This document shows, in pieces, positions 16,927 through 23,796 of a stretch of DNA of 32,870 nt. The notes below the pieces were generated by a model. It saw nothing but the letters and a program-made list of their open reading frames with translations. It ran no database searches and was not told the DNA's origin. The translations under genes and the position numbers were made by a program. Source of the DNA: a virus; the IMG/VR virus record IMGVR_UViG_3300029787_000194, positions 1 to 32,870 of that record. One strand, 5' to 3'. How positions within the stretch are numbered: position 1 is the stretch's first letter; every line of letters begins with the position of its first letter.

Positions 16927-17535
16927 TCAAACAGAAGGGCCTTTGATTAAGCCCTCTGCGGCAAGTGCTTTTAAGATTGCGTCTTTGGATGCTCCAAGAC
17001 CAACCCCCCTGTTGCGCGCCATCGCTGCCTTGATGTCATCGGAAGACCACGTTGTTCCGTTGTTGCGAACCGGCTGATCTGTACCCGCATTTGGGTTGCC
17101 CTTCAGCTCCACTGCGGGAGCGGGTTTTTCTTCGACCTTTGGCTCTACCTTAATTTCAGATTTGGTCTCAGTTTTTTCTTCTTTGGCCTTCAAGAATGGC
17201 GCAAGTAGCGGTGACGGGCTCTTTTGCTGGCCTTCCATCCACGATGCAAAGTCCTTTGCGTCCTTGGCCTTGCCAAAACGCTCTCTTACAAACTCCCGAA
17301 CCTCTGGATCGATGATTCCAGCAGAGATCAATGCAATATCTTGTTCATGAACCGATGAAGTGGTGTCAAGCCTGGTGTGGGCCTCGGCCAAAGCGGTCTT
17401 CAGACCCTTCACTTCCTCAAGAATCTTCGATAATTGATCCTCCGCTTTCCTCCTCTTCTCCGATTCCTCTCTCAGCCGGTAACTCGGTACCGTCCCCGAC
17501 GAGTTCTGAGTCTCCTCTTTCGTTTCTTCGCTCAT
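16927..17535 (-). CDS. Capsid scaffolding protein
   Basis: 202 residues from the ATG at 17535, which has AGGGTG at a 6-base spacing; ATG 17541 and GTG 17544 are alternatives. The N-terminus (VPSYRLREESEKRRKAEDQL) is the common opening of siphovirus scaffolds, followed by a coiled coil (ILEEVKGLKTALAEAHTRL), an acidic/Lys/Pro-rich linker and a basic C-terminal helical domain (SKDAILKALAAEGLIKG) of the kind that binds coat. It overlaps the portal gene end by 119 nt in another frame. Expected to guide procapsid assembly and then leave. Confidence 0.85.
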   Translation of the reverse strand: MSEETKEETQNSSGTVPSYRLREESEKRRKAEDQLSKILEEVKGLKTALAEAHTRLDTTSSVHEQDIALISAGIIDPEVREFVRERFGKAKDAKDFASWMEGQQKSPSPLLAPFLKAKEEKTETKSEIKVEPKVEEKPAPAVELKGNPNAGTDQPVRNNGTTWSSDDIKAAMARNRGVGLGASKDAILKALAAEGLIKGPSV

Positions 17536-19000
17536 TTTCATCACCCTGTGTCGCTGGTGTTGCGGTTTGTGGAGCTTCTTTGCTCCGGTTCAAAATCTTA
17601 GTCATGCGATCGATATCAATAAGTCTACGAACAGCCTCTTCATCAGTATCTACGCCGGTATTTAAGCGCCGGTAGGCATCCACGCGGGAGATCAGTCCCA
17701 TCTCTAGCTCTGCTTTGATAACTTCAGTGTGCGTCTTGCGCTCTTCAGCAGAAGTGCCCACATTTGAGTATTCAATACGGTAATCCCCAGGCTCTTCCGG
17801 CAAGTTTGGAGACGGCATTGCGTAAGCGTTCGCCATCTTCGCAGCTTTAGCCAGGATGCGCTGATCAGCCATGCGTCTCGCCGGTTCTGTACGCTTCTGC
17901 TGAGCCCGTTTTCCTTGGTTGGACACTACGATGGCATAACCTGACTGCCCCTGGGTCAACTGCAGGTCGCTTGGGTTTAATCCGGCGTACACCGCAAGGC
18001 CCTTCTCGTACATTCTGAGCGATTCCGCAGCGGTCCGGGGGTCCATAGCCGCCGAATACTGCCCAAGAACAGCGCCGGTAGGCCCATCGGACTTAAATCG
18101 CAAGATTGACTTGTGATCTGTGGGAATCACTTCAACATTGTGACCAGAATAGTGCCGAGTGATGCCTGCCTGTGTCGATACGTCAACCGCATAGCGTTGT
18201 GGATGCGATGCGGAAGTGAACCCGTCACCCCAGTGGGTCCACAGAGCAGCGAGGCGAAGCGACCCGGCAACGAGTTCTGCGCCCGTATGGTATGACCACA
18301 GTTGAGGAGCTATCTCGGCGTGAATCAGCTCGTAAGGTAAGATTGGATTGCCCTCGCGATCCATGTACGGGTATTCTCCCGCAAGATCGGGGGCGAACTG
18401 TGGGGTCACGTCTTTCCAGACATCCCCAACCATGGTCAAGATCTTGAATATGGGCGTGGGAGACATGATGTCCCAAACCTCTTTCGTCCAGACCTCTTCA
18501 CCGGCAGCAGTGTGCCGCAAGCGGACCTCTGAAACATACCCAGGAACATCTGGCTGGTCTGGCATTGCCCGACAGACCACCAAGTCGGGAGACACCGGAC
18601 GATATCGAACCGTCTTACCACCCGGAACCCAGTCGAGGCGGAACAAAGACTCTCTGATTGCCTGCGCCCAGAAGTCAGCCGTCTGACGTTGGGGCCAAAG
18701 CCGGTGCGTAATGACCGACGACATATCCGGACTTAGACCGTCCTTCAGTGTAACCATTGGCGCGTCAAGATAGGCATTGCATAGTTGCTGCCAAACCATT
18801 CTAAACGTATTGCGCGATAAGTCAGGATTAACCTCCAGTTCCATGGAGATCTCCGCAGCAAACATGCCGCGTATTTCCTCGATTACATCATCGCGCTGTT
18901 GCCCCGTCAACATCCGATAGCGAAGGCTCTGCACATCCCAACGAGCAACGTCCTCATCGGACTGTGGCATGTAGTCACTTGGAATGTCGTATGCGCTCAT
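17417..19000 (-). CDS. Portal protein
   Basis: 527 residues. Location between TerL and scaffold, size and composition fit a siphovirus portal. Features include a helical N-terminal part (VARWDVQSLRYRMLTGQQRDD), a wing/stem region with DLAGEYPYMDREGNPILPYELIH and later GLNPSDLQLTQGQSGYAIVVSN, typical of SPP1/HK97-like portals, and an acidic, flexible C-terminus (EEEESGGSIIEDS) that is the part overlapped by the scaffold gene. The dodecameric ring at one vertex takes the terminase and later the adaptor. Confidence 0.85.
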   Translation of the reverse strand: MSAYDIPSDYMPQSDEDVARWDVQSLRYRMLTGQQRDDVIEEIRGMFAAEISMELEVNPDLSRNTFRMVWQQLCNAYLDAPMVTLKDGLSPDMSSVITHRLWPQRQTADFWAQAIRESLFRLDWVPGGKTVRYRPVSPDLVVCRAMPDQPDVPGYVSEVRLRHTAAGEEVWTKEVWDIMSPTPIFKILTMVGDVWKDVTPQFAPDLAGEYPYMDREGNPILPYELIHAEIAPQLWSYHTGAELVAGSLRLAALWTHWGDGFTSASHPQRYAVDVSTQAGITRHYSGHNVEVIPTDHKSILRFKSDGPTGAVLGQYSAAMDPRTAAESLRMYEKGLAVYAGLNPSDLQLTQGQSGYAIVVSNQGKRAQQKRTEPARRMADQRILAKAAKMANAYAMPSPNLPEEPGDYRIEYSNVGTSAEERKTHTEVIKAELEMGLISRVDAYRRLNTGVDTDEEAVRRLIDIDRMTKILNRSKEAPQTATPATQGDENERRNERGDSELVGDGTELPAERGIGEEEESGGSIIEDS

Positions 19001-19010
19001 TTGTTCCCCG

Positions 19011-20414
19011 CTATCCGATTAGCATAAGCCCTGGGCCCTTGTTTCCGCTGGGCGCCAGGAATATTTCTGAGATGTATCCGCACGAATCGAAGGCATCTTT
19101 GAGATCATCATTGGCACCACGCCAATGTCGCAAAGAGTGGATCAACTTGGCGCAACTCTTATGTACTCTGAATCGACCATCGACACAAGCAGAGGATAAC
19201 ATACGAACGCGAGCATCGATCGAACCCCGGCGTTTGTAGGGAACCCGAATGTCAAATGGGGGCGTGGATGCGCCACAAATTTTGGCAAATTCCCTCATAT
19301 AAAGGTCATTTAGGCTGAATCCCATGCCCATCTTGCCCGCTGAGTTGCTATCTCCTCTTGATTCGTCAACATCAGAGGGCTCTATCCCCCACCCTCTCAG
19401 CATTTCGGTGATGGCTCTGGCCTCGGATGCGGGGGTCGAGAGTTCGTCATCACAATGCTCATCGAGAACCCAAAGAGTAAGGCCATCCCAAGCAACAAGG
19501 TGGCAGACCGACTTGCCTGGGCGGACGCCATGGTCGAATCCGAGCCCGATCGACTGAATATTCTGCGGAATATCGTCATCATCGAACAGATTACCCTCCG
19601 AAAACCCAGAAACCCAGCGATCTTTGGTCAGACCTTCCCACTGAGCCAGTATTCGTTGGTTGTATTCCCACGGTGAGCACTCCAACTTCTGCGCTTCGAT
19701 GTCTTCTTCCGACCGATGCGGAGCATTGTGCTTAGAAAGCTCGATATGCTCGACATGCCAACCGGGTTCGGGCTCAACATTGTCCTCTACAGAACCCTCC
19801 AACATGTGCTGCAGCCAACCCACCGGTCTACCCACAGGCGTGAGTGTCATCCAGTAGGGCGCCATATCCATCGTGAGTCGCGCACGGAGACCATGCCAGT
19901 GGCTTTCCTTGGGCGGCTCATCAATCCACGCCCACTGGACCCTTTTTGATTCCAGCGCGAGTAGCGACTGCTCGCACCCTTTGCCAACCATCTGGCTACC
20001 ATTGATGGTTCGCAAGATCTTCTGGCTTCGATACAGATACCCAATACCCGGAACGTACTTACACGAGTCATCCAGCACCCCTGGTGGTTCCAGTTCGTGC
20101 AAGACTTCCGAAATCGTCTCCCAACCAGTCCGCAGATCAGAACACAAAACCCAGCCAGTGGAACCGGGTTGGGGTACTTCGCGGTAGGGGTGGTCCGAGA
20201 GAAGGTGAAACCATGCCTCTGCTGCTCCCCAGTAAGTTTTCCCTACCTTATTTGCAGCAATAAACGCCCTTTTTCTATTTTGGGACATGTGAAATCGCTT
20301 CTGCGGTGGTGACATTCCTCCTCTTGGACCCGGCTCTTCCCCACAATACCGTGCAAGCCCATTACGCTCATAAGAACGCGCCGTATTGATAATAAAAGCC
20401 GCAGGATCGAACAT
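19011..20414 (-). CDS. terL: Terminase large subunit
   Basis: 467 residues. The ATPase half shows a Walker A-like AANKVGKT (residues 53-60), a Walker B WAWIDEPP (161-168) and a coupling-type LTPVG (191-195). The C-terminal nuclease half has an RNase H-like strand GLGFDHG (Asp about 294) and a second acidic site near DVDESRGDSN (about 348-356). It drives DNA packaging through the portal and cuts concatemers. It overlaps the 106-residue basic gene by one base. The start is set by this TAATG-type junction. Confidence 0.92.
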   Translation of the reverse strand: MFDPAAFIINTARSYERNGLARYCGEEPGPRGGMSPPQKRFHMSQNRKRAFIAANKVGKTYWGAAEAWFHLLSDHPYREVPQPGSTGWVLCSDLRTGWETISEVLHELEPPGVLDDSCKYVPGIGYLYRSQKILRTINGSQMVGKGCEQSLLALESKRVQWAWIDEPPKESHWHGLRARLTMDMAPYWMTLTPVGRPVGWLQHMLEGSVEDNVEPEPGWHVEHIELSKHNAPHRSEEDIEAQKLECSPWEYNQRILAQWEGLTKDRWVSGFSEGNLFDDDDIPQNIQSIGLGFDHGVRPGKSVCHLVAWDGLTLWVLDEHCDDELSTPASEARAITEMLRGWGIEPSDVDESRGDSNSAGKMGMGFSLNDLYMREFAKICGASTPPFDIRVPYKRRGSIDARVRMLSSACVDGRFRVHKSCAKLIHSLRHWRGANDDLKDAFDSCGYISEIFLAPSGNKGPGLMLIG

Positions 20415-20734
20415 TACTTGCGCCTTTTCGGTCCACTTGGGTTCCAGAGAAACTTATCCGACCAATATGCAGCAGACGTTTTACCACGTCGAATGTTTCT
20501 ACGATGCCGAGTCTTAAACGCCTTCCTGGCAGCAGGACTGAAGTTGTGTCCCATCTTCTGGTCCCCAAATCGAATCAGCTTAACATCGTTGCCCTGACGC
20601 ATAACCACAAGCCCTTTTTTAGTTTTGTGGCCATGTGTGAACCGGGGCTGATTAACCCCTTTCACCCTATGCTTTCGGACGAGCCTCTTCGCTCTAGCAT
20701 TCGCCCTTTGTCTCGCTGTCATCTTCTTTGGCAT
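20414..20734 (-). CDS. Basic protein between terminase genes (RFGD...YWS motif)
   Basis: 106 residues, strongly basic at both ends. The C-terminal half carries KLIRFGDQKMGHNF, RHRRN and SAAYWSDKFLW, a pattern (FGD, FxxRH, AxYWSxxxW) that I have seen in many marine phage structural regions as a small conserved protein of unknown role. The N-terminus (TARQRANARAKRLVRKHRVKG) is Arg/Lys-rich and probably binds nucleic acid. It is coupled to both terminase genes by one-base overlaps, so a packaging role is a reasonable inference. Confidence 0.65.
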   Translation of the reverse strand: MPKKMTARQRANARAKRLVRKHRVKGVNQPRFTHGHKTKKGLVVMRQGNDVKLIRFGDQKMGHNFSPAARKAFKTRHRRNIRRGKTSAAYWSDKFLWNPSGPKRRK

Positions 20735-21192
20735 TACGAAGCCTCTTCCATCGCCTCTTTCAACAACTCCGGTGGCAACGTCTTGAGAGCCTTGACCACC
20801 TGACGCCTGCCTTCGAGTGTAGTTAGATCGCTACTCACTTCCATCAACTCGTCGGGAACCTCTTCAATCGGCCCATCTCTACGCCACCCGTGACGGCGTT
20901 CCAGAATCCAGGCGGCGCTCAACCAGTTCCCATTCATCGCCGCTTCTTGAATGATATTGAGATTCTTCTCTACATTCTTCGCCTTAGACTCACCGACAAC
21001 CTTCAGCAGCAACTGCAGCCGGGGATCACCAGCACCATTCCGAGCTTGGGCCATCCACCGATAGTACGTACTCTCCGTACACCCAGCATACGCAGCCGCA
21101 TCGGAAGACTTTAAGCCTATCTCAAAGGCAATACCCAGCTTCTCAATGAGACTGGGTGTGAGCTTGTTTTTTAATTTTGGGGGAGTTGCCAA
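20734..21192 (-). CDS. terS: Terminase small subunit
   Basis: 152 residues. N-terminal helix-turn-helix (IGLKSSDAAAYAGCTESTYYRWM, about 26-49) is the DNA-recognising domain of TerS proteins, with the characteristic AAxxAGxxxxTxYxW sequence. Then comes an oligomerisation helix (SKAKNVEKNLNIIQEAAMNG), NWLSAAWILERRHG (a motif common in small terminases) and a charged C-terminus. It lies upstream of TerL. It should recognise the packaging site and load TerL. Confidence 0.85.
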   Translation of the reverse strand: MATPPKLKNKLTPSLIEKLGIAFEIGLKSSDAAAYAGCTESTYYRWMAQARNGAGDPRLQLLLKVVGESKAKNVEKNLNIIQEAAMNGNWLSAAWILERRHGWRRDGPIEEVPDELMEVSSDLTTLEGRRQVVKALKTLPPELLKEAMEEAS

Positions 21193-21195
21193 CGA

Positions 21196-21450
21196 CTACT
21201 TCCTCCTGCGCCTCTTATTAGAAGCCTTTCGTGATGCCGAAGCCCGCTTATAAAACGTCTTCTTTCCAACCTTACGTCTTCCAATATAAGCTGCAAGCCC
21301 TTCTGGGTTGTAAACTTTCGACTTACCCTTCTTCTTATTCCGGTCACGAAGAGACTTCAGCAGTGCTTTCTTGGTGGGGTTTCGCTTCGACGACTTTCCA
21401 GTTCGCCTCCGTTGTCTGGTTGCGCCTATTCCTCTTCGTCTTCTTGCCAT
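21196..21450 (-). CDS. Protamine-like very basic protein
   Basis: 84 residues, of which about 36 are Arg or Lys (43 percent). N-terminal ARRRRG, internal KKKGKSK and C-terminal KRRRRK runs flank one short ordered piece (YNPEGLAAYIGRRKVG). It is the first gene of the late operon. Such proteins bind DNA or RNA nonspecifically; possible jobs are DNA condensation in the head, a packaging cofactor or a ribosomal-protein mimic. Function unknown. The start follows GAGAG 8 bases upstream. Confidence 0.7.
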   Translation of the reverse strand: MARRRRGIGATRQRRRTGKSSKRNPTKKALLKSLRDRNKKKGKSKVYNPEGLAAYIGRRKVGKKTFYKRASASRKASNKRRRRK

Positions 21451-21463
21451 CTTTATATCTCTC

Positions 21464-21475
21464 TTGACGTGTCAA
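21464..21475. promoter_or_regulatory. Inverted repeat TTGAC-GT-GTCAA next to late start
   Basis: A perfect 5+5 bp inverted repeat 14 bases before the first late ATG, overlapping a TTGACA on the minus strand. It may be an operator or part of a promoter; the TATAAA just downstream is too close to serve as its -10 in the standard sense. Confidence 0.35.
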
Positions 21476-21506
21476 TGTTTTTTAGTCAGCGGGGATTTCC
21501 GGTAGT

Positions 21507-21539
21507 GAGGCACCCTCTCCTGAAAAGGGGGGGTACCTC
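21507..21539 (-). promoter_or_regulatory. Stable hairpin in late leader
   Basis: GAGGCACCC (21507-21515) pairs with GGGTACCTC (21531-21539), and inner pyrimidine/purine runs can extend the stem. No U-tract follows on either strand, so it is not a standard terminator. It would lie in the 5' leader of the late mRNA and could stabilise it or be an antitermination element. Confidence 0.4.
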
Positions 21540-21556
21540 TCGATCGACCTTGGGTG

Positions 21557-21690
21557 TCTGGTTTATCATACACTGTCTGGAAAATCATACACCTGAATAT
21601 CTGTTCAGTATGCCGCACGCCTGTTCAGTGTAGGGAATATCATACACCCGGACCGTATCAAAATGTATACGGCGTATCAAAAGGTATACG
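21557..21690. repeat. Three families of 19-20 bp direct repeats (operator array)
   Basis: TCTGGNNNATCATACAC occurs at 21557 and 21576 (19-bp step), with a third ATCATACAC at 21639-21647. GTTCAGT occurs at 21603 and 21623 (20-bp step). CGTATCAAAANGTATACG, itself an inverted repeat (CGTAT/ATACG), occurs at 21654-21671 and 21673-21690 (19-bp step). On the minus strand each ATCATACAC supplies a TATGAT, close to a -10 box. This is likely the late promoter/operator region; which protein binds is unknown. Confidence 0.6.
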
Positions 21691-21943
21691 TTTTTGGTTT
21701 CGGCATGAACGATCGGTTCTCGTTCCTCATCTCCCTGAAATCCAAACCATAAGCAAACCAGACCCAAACCCCCGCAATCACTACAGATCCCCACTACCAT
21801 CCAGGCACCAAAGATCCGGAGCTTGATAACGATCTACAGTGACCCGGATCCGTTGCTCCCCTGTTCTACCCTGTGCCAACCTTGGGCCAGTGTGCTAACC
21901 TTGTGCCAACCTTAGACCAGCTGATAACACTCGTACAAACTGC

Positions 21944-21973
21944 AATATAGGCCAGCTGTGCTAACCTTTCCAA
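21944..21973 (-). promoter_or_regulatory. Candidate leftward promoter with repeat in spacer
   Basis: On the minus strand TTGGAA (21973-21968), an 18-base spacer containing AGGTTAGCACA, then TATATT (21949-21944). The match to sigma70 boxes is 4/6 and 5/6. If used, binding at the repeat in the spacer would control it. Weak; no start site is known. Confidence 0.3.
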
Positions 21974-21980
21974 GTTTTGC

Positions 21981-22053
21981 CCTATATAGATGTATAAACG
22001 CCCCACTACATGATCACTCATGATCATATACATAATTTAATTCTATATAGAGA
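21981..22053. other. AT-rich dyad with paired CATGATCA sites, origin-like
   Basis: Between the inverted TGTGCTAACCTT elements lies a symmetric region: CTATATAGAT (from 21982), CATGATCA at 22009-22016 and 22019-22026 (10-bp step, same face of the helix), AT-rich ATACATAATTTAATT, then CTATATAGAGAT (22043-22054). The layout could be a replication origin or the operator of a divergent switch. Confidence 0.4.
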
Positions 22054-22170
22054 TAAAGGTTAGCACCATAGCACAGCTACCGGGTATTGTACTTTCAACC
22101 TTGGATATCGTCTGCTCCATCGATAGCACAGGGTTAGCACAAGATGGCACAGGTAAACCGTGCTTATCTT

Positions 22171-22201
22171 TCTACACTTTGTGCGCTCCGCACATTATAA
22201 T
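22171..22201 (+). promoter_or_regulatory. Rightward early promoter with internal operator
   Basis: A perfect -10 TATAAT at 22196-22201 is preceded by an exact inverted repeat TGTGCG-CTC-CGCACA (22180-22094 orientation, 22180 to 22094+100, i.e. 22180-22194) that fills the spacer. A poor -35 (TCTACA, 22171-22176) fits at 19 bases. A repressor on the repeat would block polymerase. This is the best candidate promoter for the small-gene block. Confidence 0.55.
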
Positions 22202-22217
22202 AGATACAAGAGGGGGG

Positions 22218-22389
22218 CAAACAACCCAACAACCCCAGCCCCTCCGGAGCAACAAAGTAATGACAAACGATCTAATGGAACTCGACCTCATCCGCGTGGC
22301 AAAGCTGTCCCTTAGCGGCTTTACGCTTCTTTCTTCTCTCGTTCTTCTCTTCGTATAGAACGCAACCCAACAACAACCCAACAACAAAC
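22218..22389 (+). repeat. CAACCCAACAAC leader repeats
   Basis: CAAACAACCCAACAACCCC (22218-22236) and CAACCCAACAAC (22363-22374, continuing as a second CAACCCAACAAC at 22375-22386) precede the ATGs at 22260 and 22400. Unstructured CA-rich leaders often act as translation enhancers; here they may replace weak Shine-Dalgarno sites. Confidence 0.5.
22260..22358 (+). CDS. 32-residue single-TM micropeptide
   Basis: ATG 22260 is 10 bases after GGAG. The product is MTNDLMELDLIRVAKL followed by a hydrophobic end (SGFTLLSSLVLLFV) that should span or enter the membrane. An upstream ATG at 22101 would give an 85-residue form, but that part has no coding look and includes the promoter region. First gene of the early accessory block. 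Possible roles are host membrane modulation or superinfection exclusion; inferred only. Confidence 0.5.
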   Translation: MTNDLMELDLIRVAKLSLSGFTLLSSLVLLFV

Positions 22390-22399
22390 GAGAAATACA

Positions 22400-22567
22400 A
22401 TGACTAATCTACTCACAGCACTCAACGATAGCCGCGTAGCCTACACAGTAAGCGGAACCAGTACCACGCCAACGGTACGAAATAGCCGACTTGCATCATC
22501 GATTTCTGCGGGTGTTTACACACTGGCGATCGCCGCTCTTCCCTTTCTTCTCATCGCATGCGCATAG
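22400..22567 (+). CDS. 55-residue single-TM small protein
   Basis: MTNLLTALNDSRVAYTVSG, a Ser/Thr/Arg-rich middle, then a hydrophobic C-terminus (VYTLAIAALPFLLIACA). Same strand and same CA-rich type of leader as the preceding micropeptide; both begin MTN and have a short amphipathic N-terminus before the TM segment, so they may be distant duplicates. The ribosome site is weak (ACGAGA). Too small to appear in usual ORF cut-offs. Function unknown. Confidence 0.5.
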   Translation: MTNLLTALNDSRVAYTVSGTSTTPTVRNSRLASSISAGVYTLAIAALPFLLIACA

Positions 22568-22576
22568 GGGGCCTAC

Positions 22577-22726
22577 ATGACAACGATCGCAACATTCTAC
22601 ACTCAGTTCGAAGCGCTCCAATTCATAGATACGTCAGAAAGCCGGGGAATCAATACCGATAGCTGGATCATAGATCGGGGCATGGACTGTAAATTCCACG
22701 TGATCGATACGGATGGTGAGCGATGA
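22577..22726 (+). CDS. 49-residue soluble small protein
   Basis: ATG 22577 to TGA 22726. The sequence begins MTTIATFYTQFEALQFIDTS and ends CKFHVIDTDGER, with alternating strand/helix character and no TM segment. Its stop overlaps the next start (ATGA), which is the main evidence that it is translated; SD-like GGGGG lies 7 bases upstream. Family not recognised. Confidence 0.6.
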   Translation: MTTIATFYTQFEALQFIDTSESRGINTDSWIIDRGMDCKFHVIDTDGER

Positions 22727-22998
22727 CACGCAACGATCTTGCAACTGCAAAACTACACTTACGAATCATCGATACCATCTACGGAGAAGGGGAGCCCTTG
22801 ACCCGTTCAGAGTTGGACCGACTACCAGTGACCACTATTTCGGGTATCGCTCAGAGGTTACTTGATACCGCCTCCGATATGGCTCAAGACGGTCAACCGG
22901 TATTCAACGCCGATCAATGGAGCCGCGCGGTAACTCTTGCACACTGGGCGGACTATCGCGACCAGCCTGCAGGCATCGCACTTGGTGGTATCTCATGA
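22723..22998 (+). CDS. 91-residue protein of unknown function
   Basis: Mostly helical: AKLHLRIIDTIYGEGEPLTRSELDRL, then ISGIAQRLLDTASDMAQDGQ and FNADQWSRAVTLAHWADYRD. Overlaps upstream and downstream genes by 4 nt each, so it is part of a coupled string. Acidic, no Cys. The layout looks like a small soluble host-interaction protein; no family match from memory. Confidence 0.7.
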   Translation: MTRNDLATAKLHLRIIDTIYGEGEPLTRSELDRLPVTTISGIAQRLLDTASDMAQDGQPVFNADQWSRAVTLAHWADYRDQPAGIALGGIS

Positions 22999-23411
22999 GT
23001 GCAATTCATCTACCATCCGAACATATCGCGGCAATAGTCGGATCCTATGTTACTCGGTCCGATCGGTATCGGTTCGATCATCTACCTCACACGGAGGCTA
23101 TGATTTGCCGCATGGCCGTGGGCGTATTCTACAGCCAGATCCTTGCCGATACAAACGCGCGATCTGTATCGTTTCGATATGGCGAACACGTAGATCCGGA
23201 GATGCCAACACCCGATCAATTGTTGCGGTACTTCCGATCACCCTTGAATGATTCCCAATTGGAAACTGCGATCGGTTCTTACGGATACCAATCATGCGAA
23301 GCTCCGTCCTACGAGATGACCAGCGCACACCAATTCATCGAAGAGATCCGCGCCTGGATTCCGAACCGGGAACGGCTGGTTTCAAGCTCCGATCATTGGG
23401 TGATTCAATGA
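22995..23411 (+). CDS. 138-residue protein of unknown function
   Basis: Starts MSAIHLPSEHIAAIVGSYV at an ATG overlapping the previous stop by 4 nt; a longer frame start upstream (22917) would run through the previous gene and is rejected. Residues include SVSFRYGEHVDPEMPTPDQLLRYF and a C-terminal helix (SAHQFIEEIRAWIPNRERL). Its gene is one of the most GATC-dense parts of the window. No recognised domain. Confidence 0.7.
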   Translation: MSAIHLPSEHIAAIVGSYVTRSDRYRFDHLPHTEAMICRMAVGVFYSQILADTNARSVSFRYGEHVDPEMPTPDQLLRYFRSPLNDSQLETAIGSYGYQSCEAPSYEMTSAHQFIEEIRAWIPNRERLVSSSDHWVIQ

Positions 23412-23713
23412 GGATATACAAGGTCACCCTATATCTCACTGAAACCCTACCGCATCCCAAGTCGAAGCCACAAGATACAGCCGGTCTGATCCGTCAATGC
23501 CTTGAAAAGATGGCACACGGGGCGGTACTGGACCACCGAATGATGTTGAATTTTGAAGAGGAAGAGGAAGAATTCTCTAAAGTCGAATGTTTGACGCCAA
23601 AAGAAATGAACGCGCACTTGCTTGACCGTCAGACTTGGCGAACGGAACAAGCAAGCGCCGATCGAGAGTATGAAGAGATGAGAAACGATGTAATGACCGG
23701 ATCGATCAAATGA
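23408..23713 (+). CDS. 101-residue protein with Glu tract
   Basis: MRIYKVTLYLTETLPHPKS suggests an N-terminal strand followed by a helix (LIRQCLEKMAHGAVLDHRMM), a Glu run (residues about 57-62, EEEEEE) and a charged C-terminal helix (TEQASADREYEEMRND). The ATG overlaps the previous stop; an upstream start at 23294 would overlap that gene out of frame. Small acidic phage proteins of this kind are often host-protein inhibitors or DNA mimics; not provable here. Confidence 0.7.
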   Translation: MRIYKVTLYLTETLPHPKSKPQDTAGLIRQCLEKMAHGAVLDHRMMLNFEEEEEEFSKVECLTPKEMNAHLLDRQTWRTEQASADREYEEMRNDVMTGSIK

Positions 23714-23793
23714 TGACAGCAATTCTAACCCTATCCGTTGCCCTACTGTCGGCAGCGCTTACCCTTACCCTCTACCTATACATAGGAGATTGA
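23710..23793 (+). CDS. 27-residue TM micropeptide
   Basis: MMTAILTLSVALLSAALTL followed by TLYLYIGD: essentially one membrane helix with an acidic C-terminus. ATGA overlap with the previous gene, and its last codons contain the AGGAG site for the following gene (ATG 23797). This layout means the ribosomes that finish it can load directly on the next gene. Function unknown. Confidence 0.6.
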   Translation: MMTAILTLSVALLSAALTLTLYLYIGD

Positions 23794-23796
23794 GCA

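Larger units (their letters stand above)
21872..22142. repeat. TGTGCYAACCTT repeat family, direct and inverted
   Basis: Direct copies at 21872-21883, 21891-21902, 21902-21913 and 21957-21968; inverted copies at 22056-22066 (AAGGTTAGCAC) and 22131-22140 (GGGTTAGCAC). CCAG follows several copies after 3-7 bases. Two copies (21957 and 22056) face each other across an AT-rich core. Bound by one regulator or replication initiator, presumably phage-encoded. Confidence 0.6.

Noticed and set aside
16901-16930. Extra promoter before the capsid gene
   Set aside because: TTGACA is present at 16930-16925 on the minus strand but no acceptable -10 lies at 16-18 bases.
21195-21450. Ribosomal protein-like identity for the 84-residue basic protein
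   Set aside because: Resembles one only in basic composition; no ribosomal protein motif is present.
21451-22259. tRNA or ncRNA gene in the 800-bp gap
   Set aside because: No cloverleaf or CCA end seen; the gap is explained by regulatory repeats and promoters.
22101-22358. 85-residue version of the first early micropeptide
   Set aside because: The extra N-terminal part covers the promoter TATAAT and operator and has no coding character; the inner ATG at 22260 has a ribosome site.
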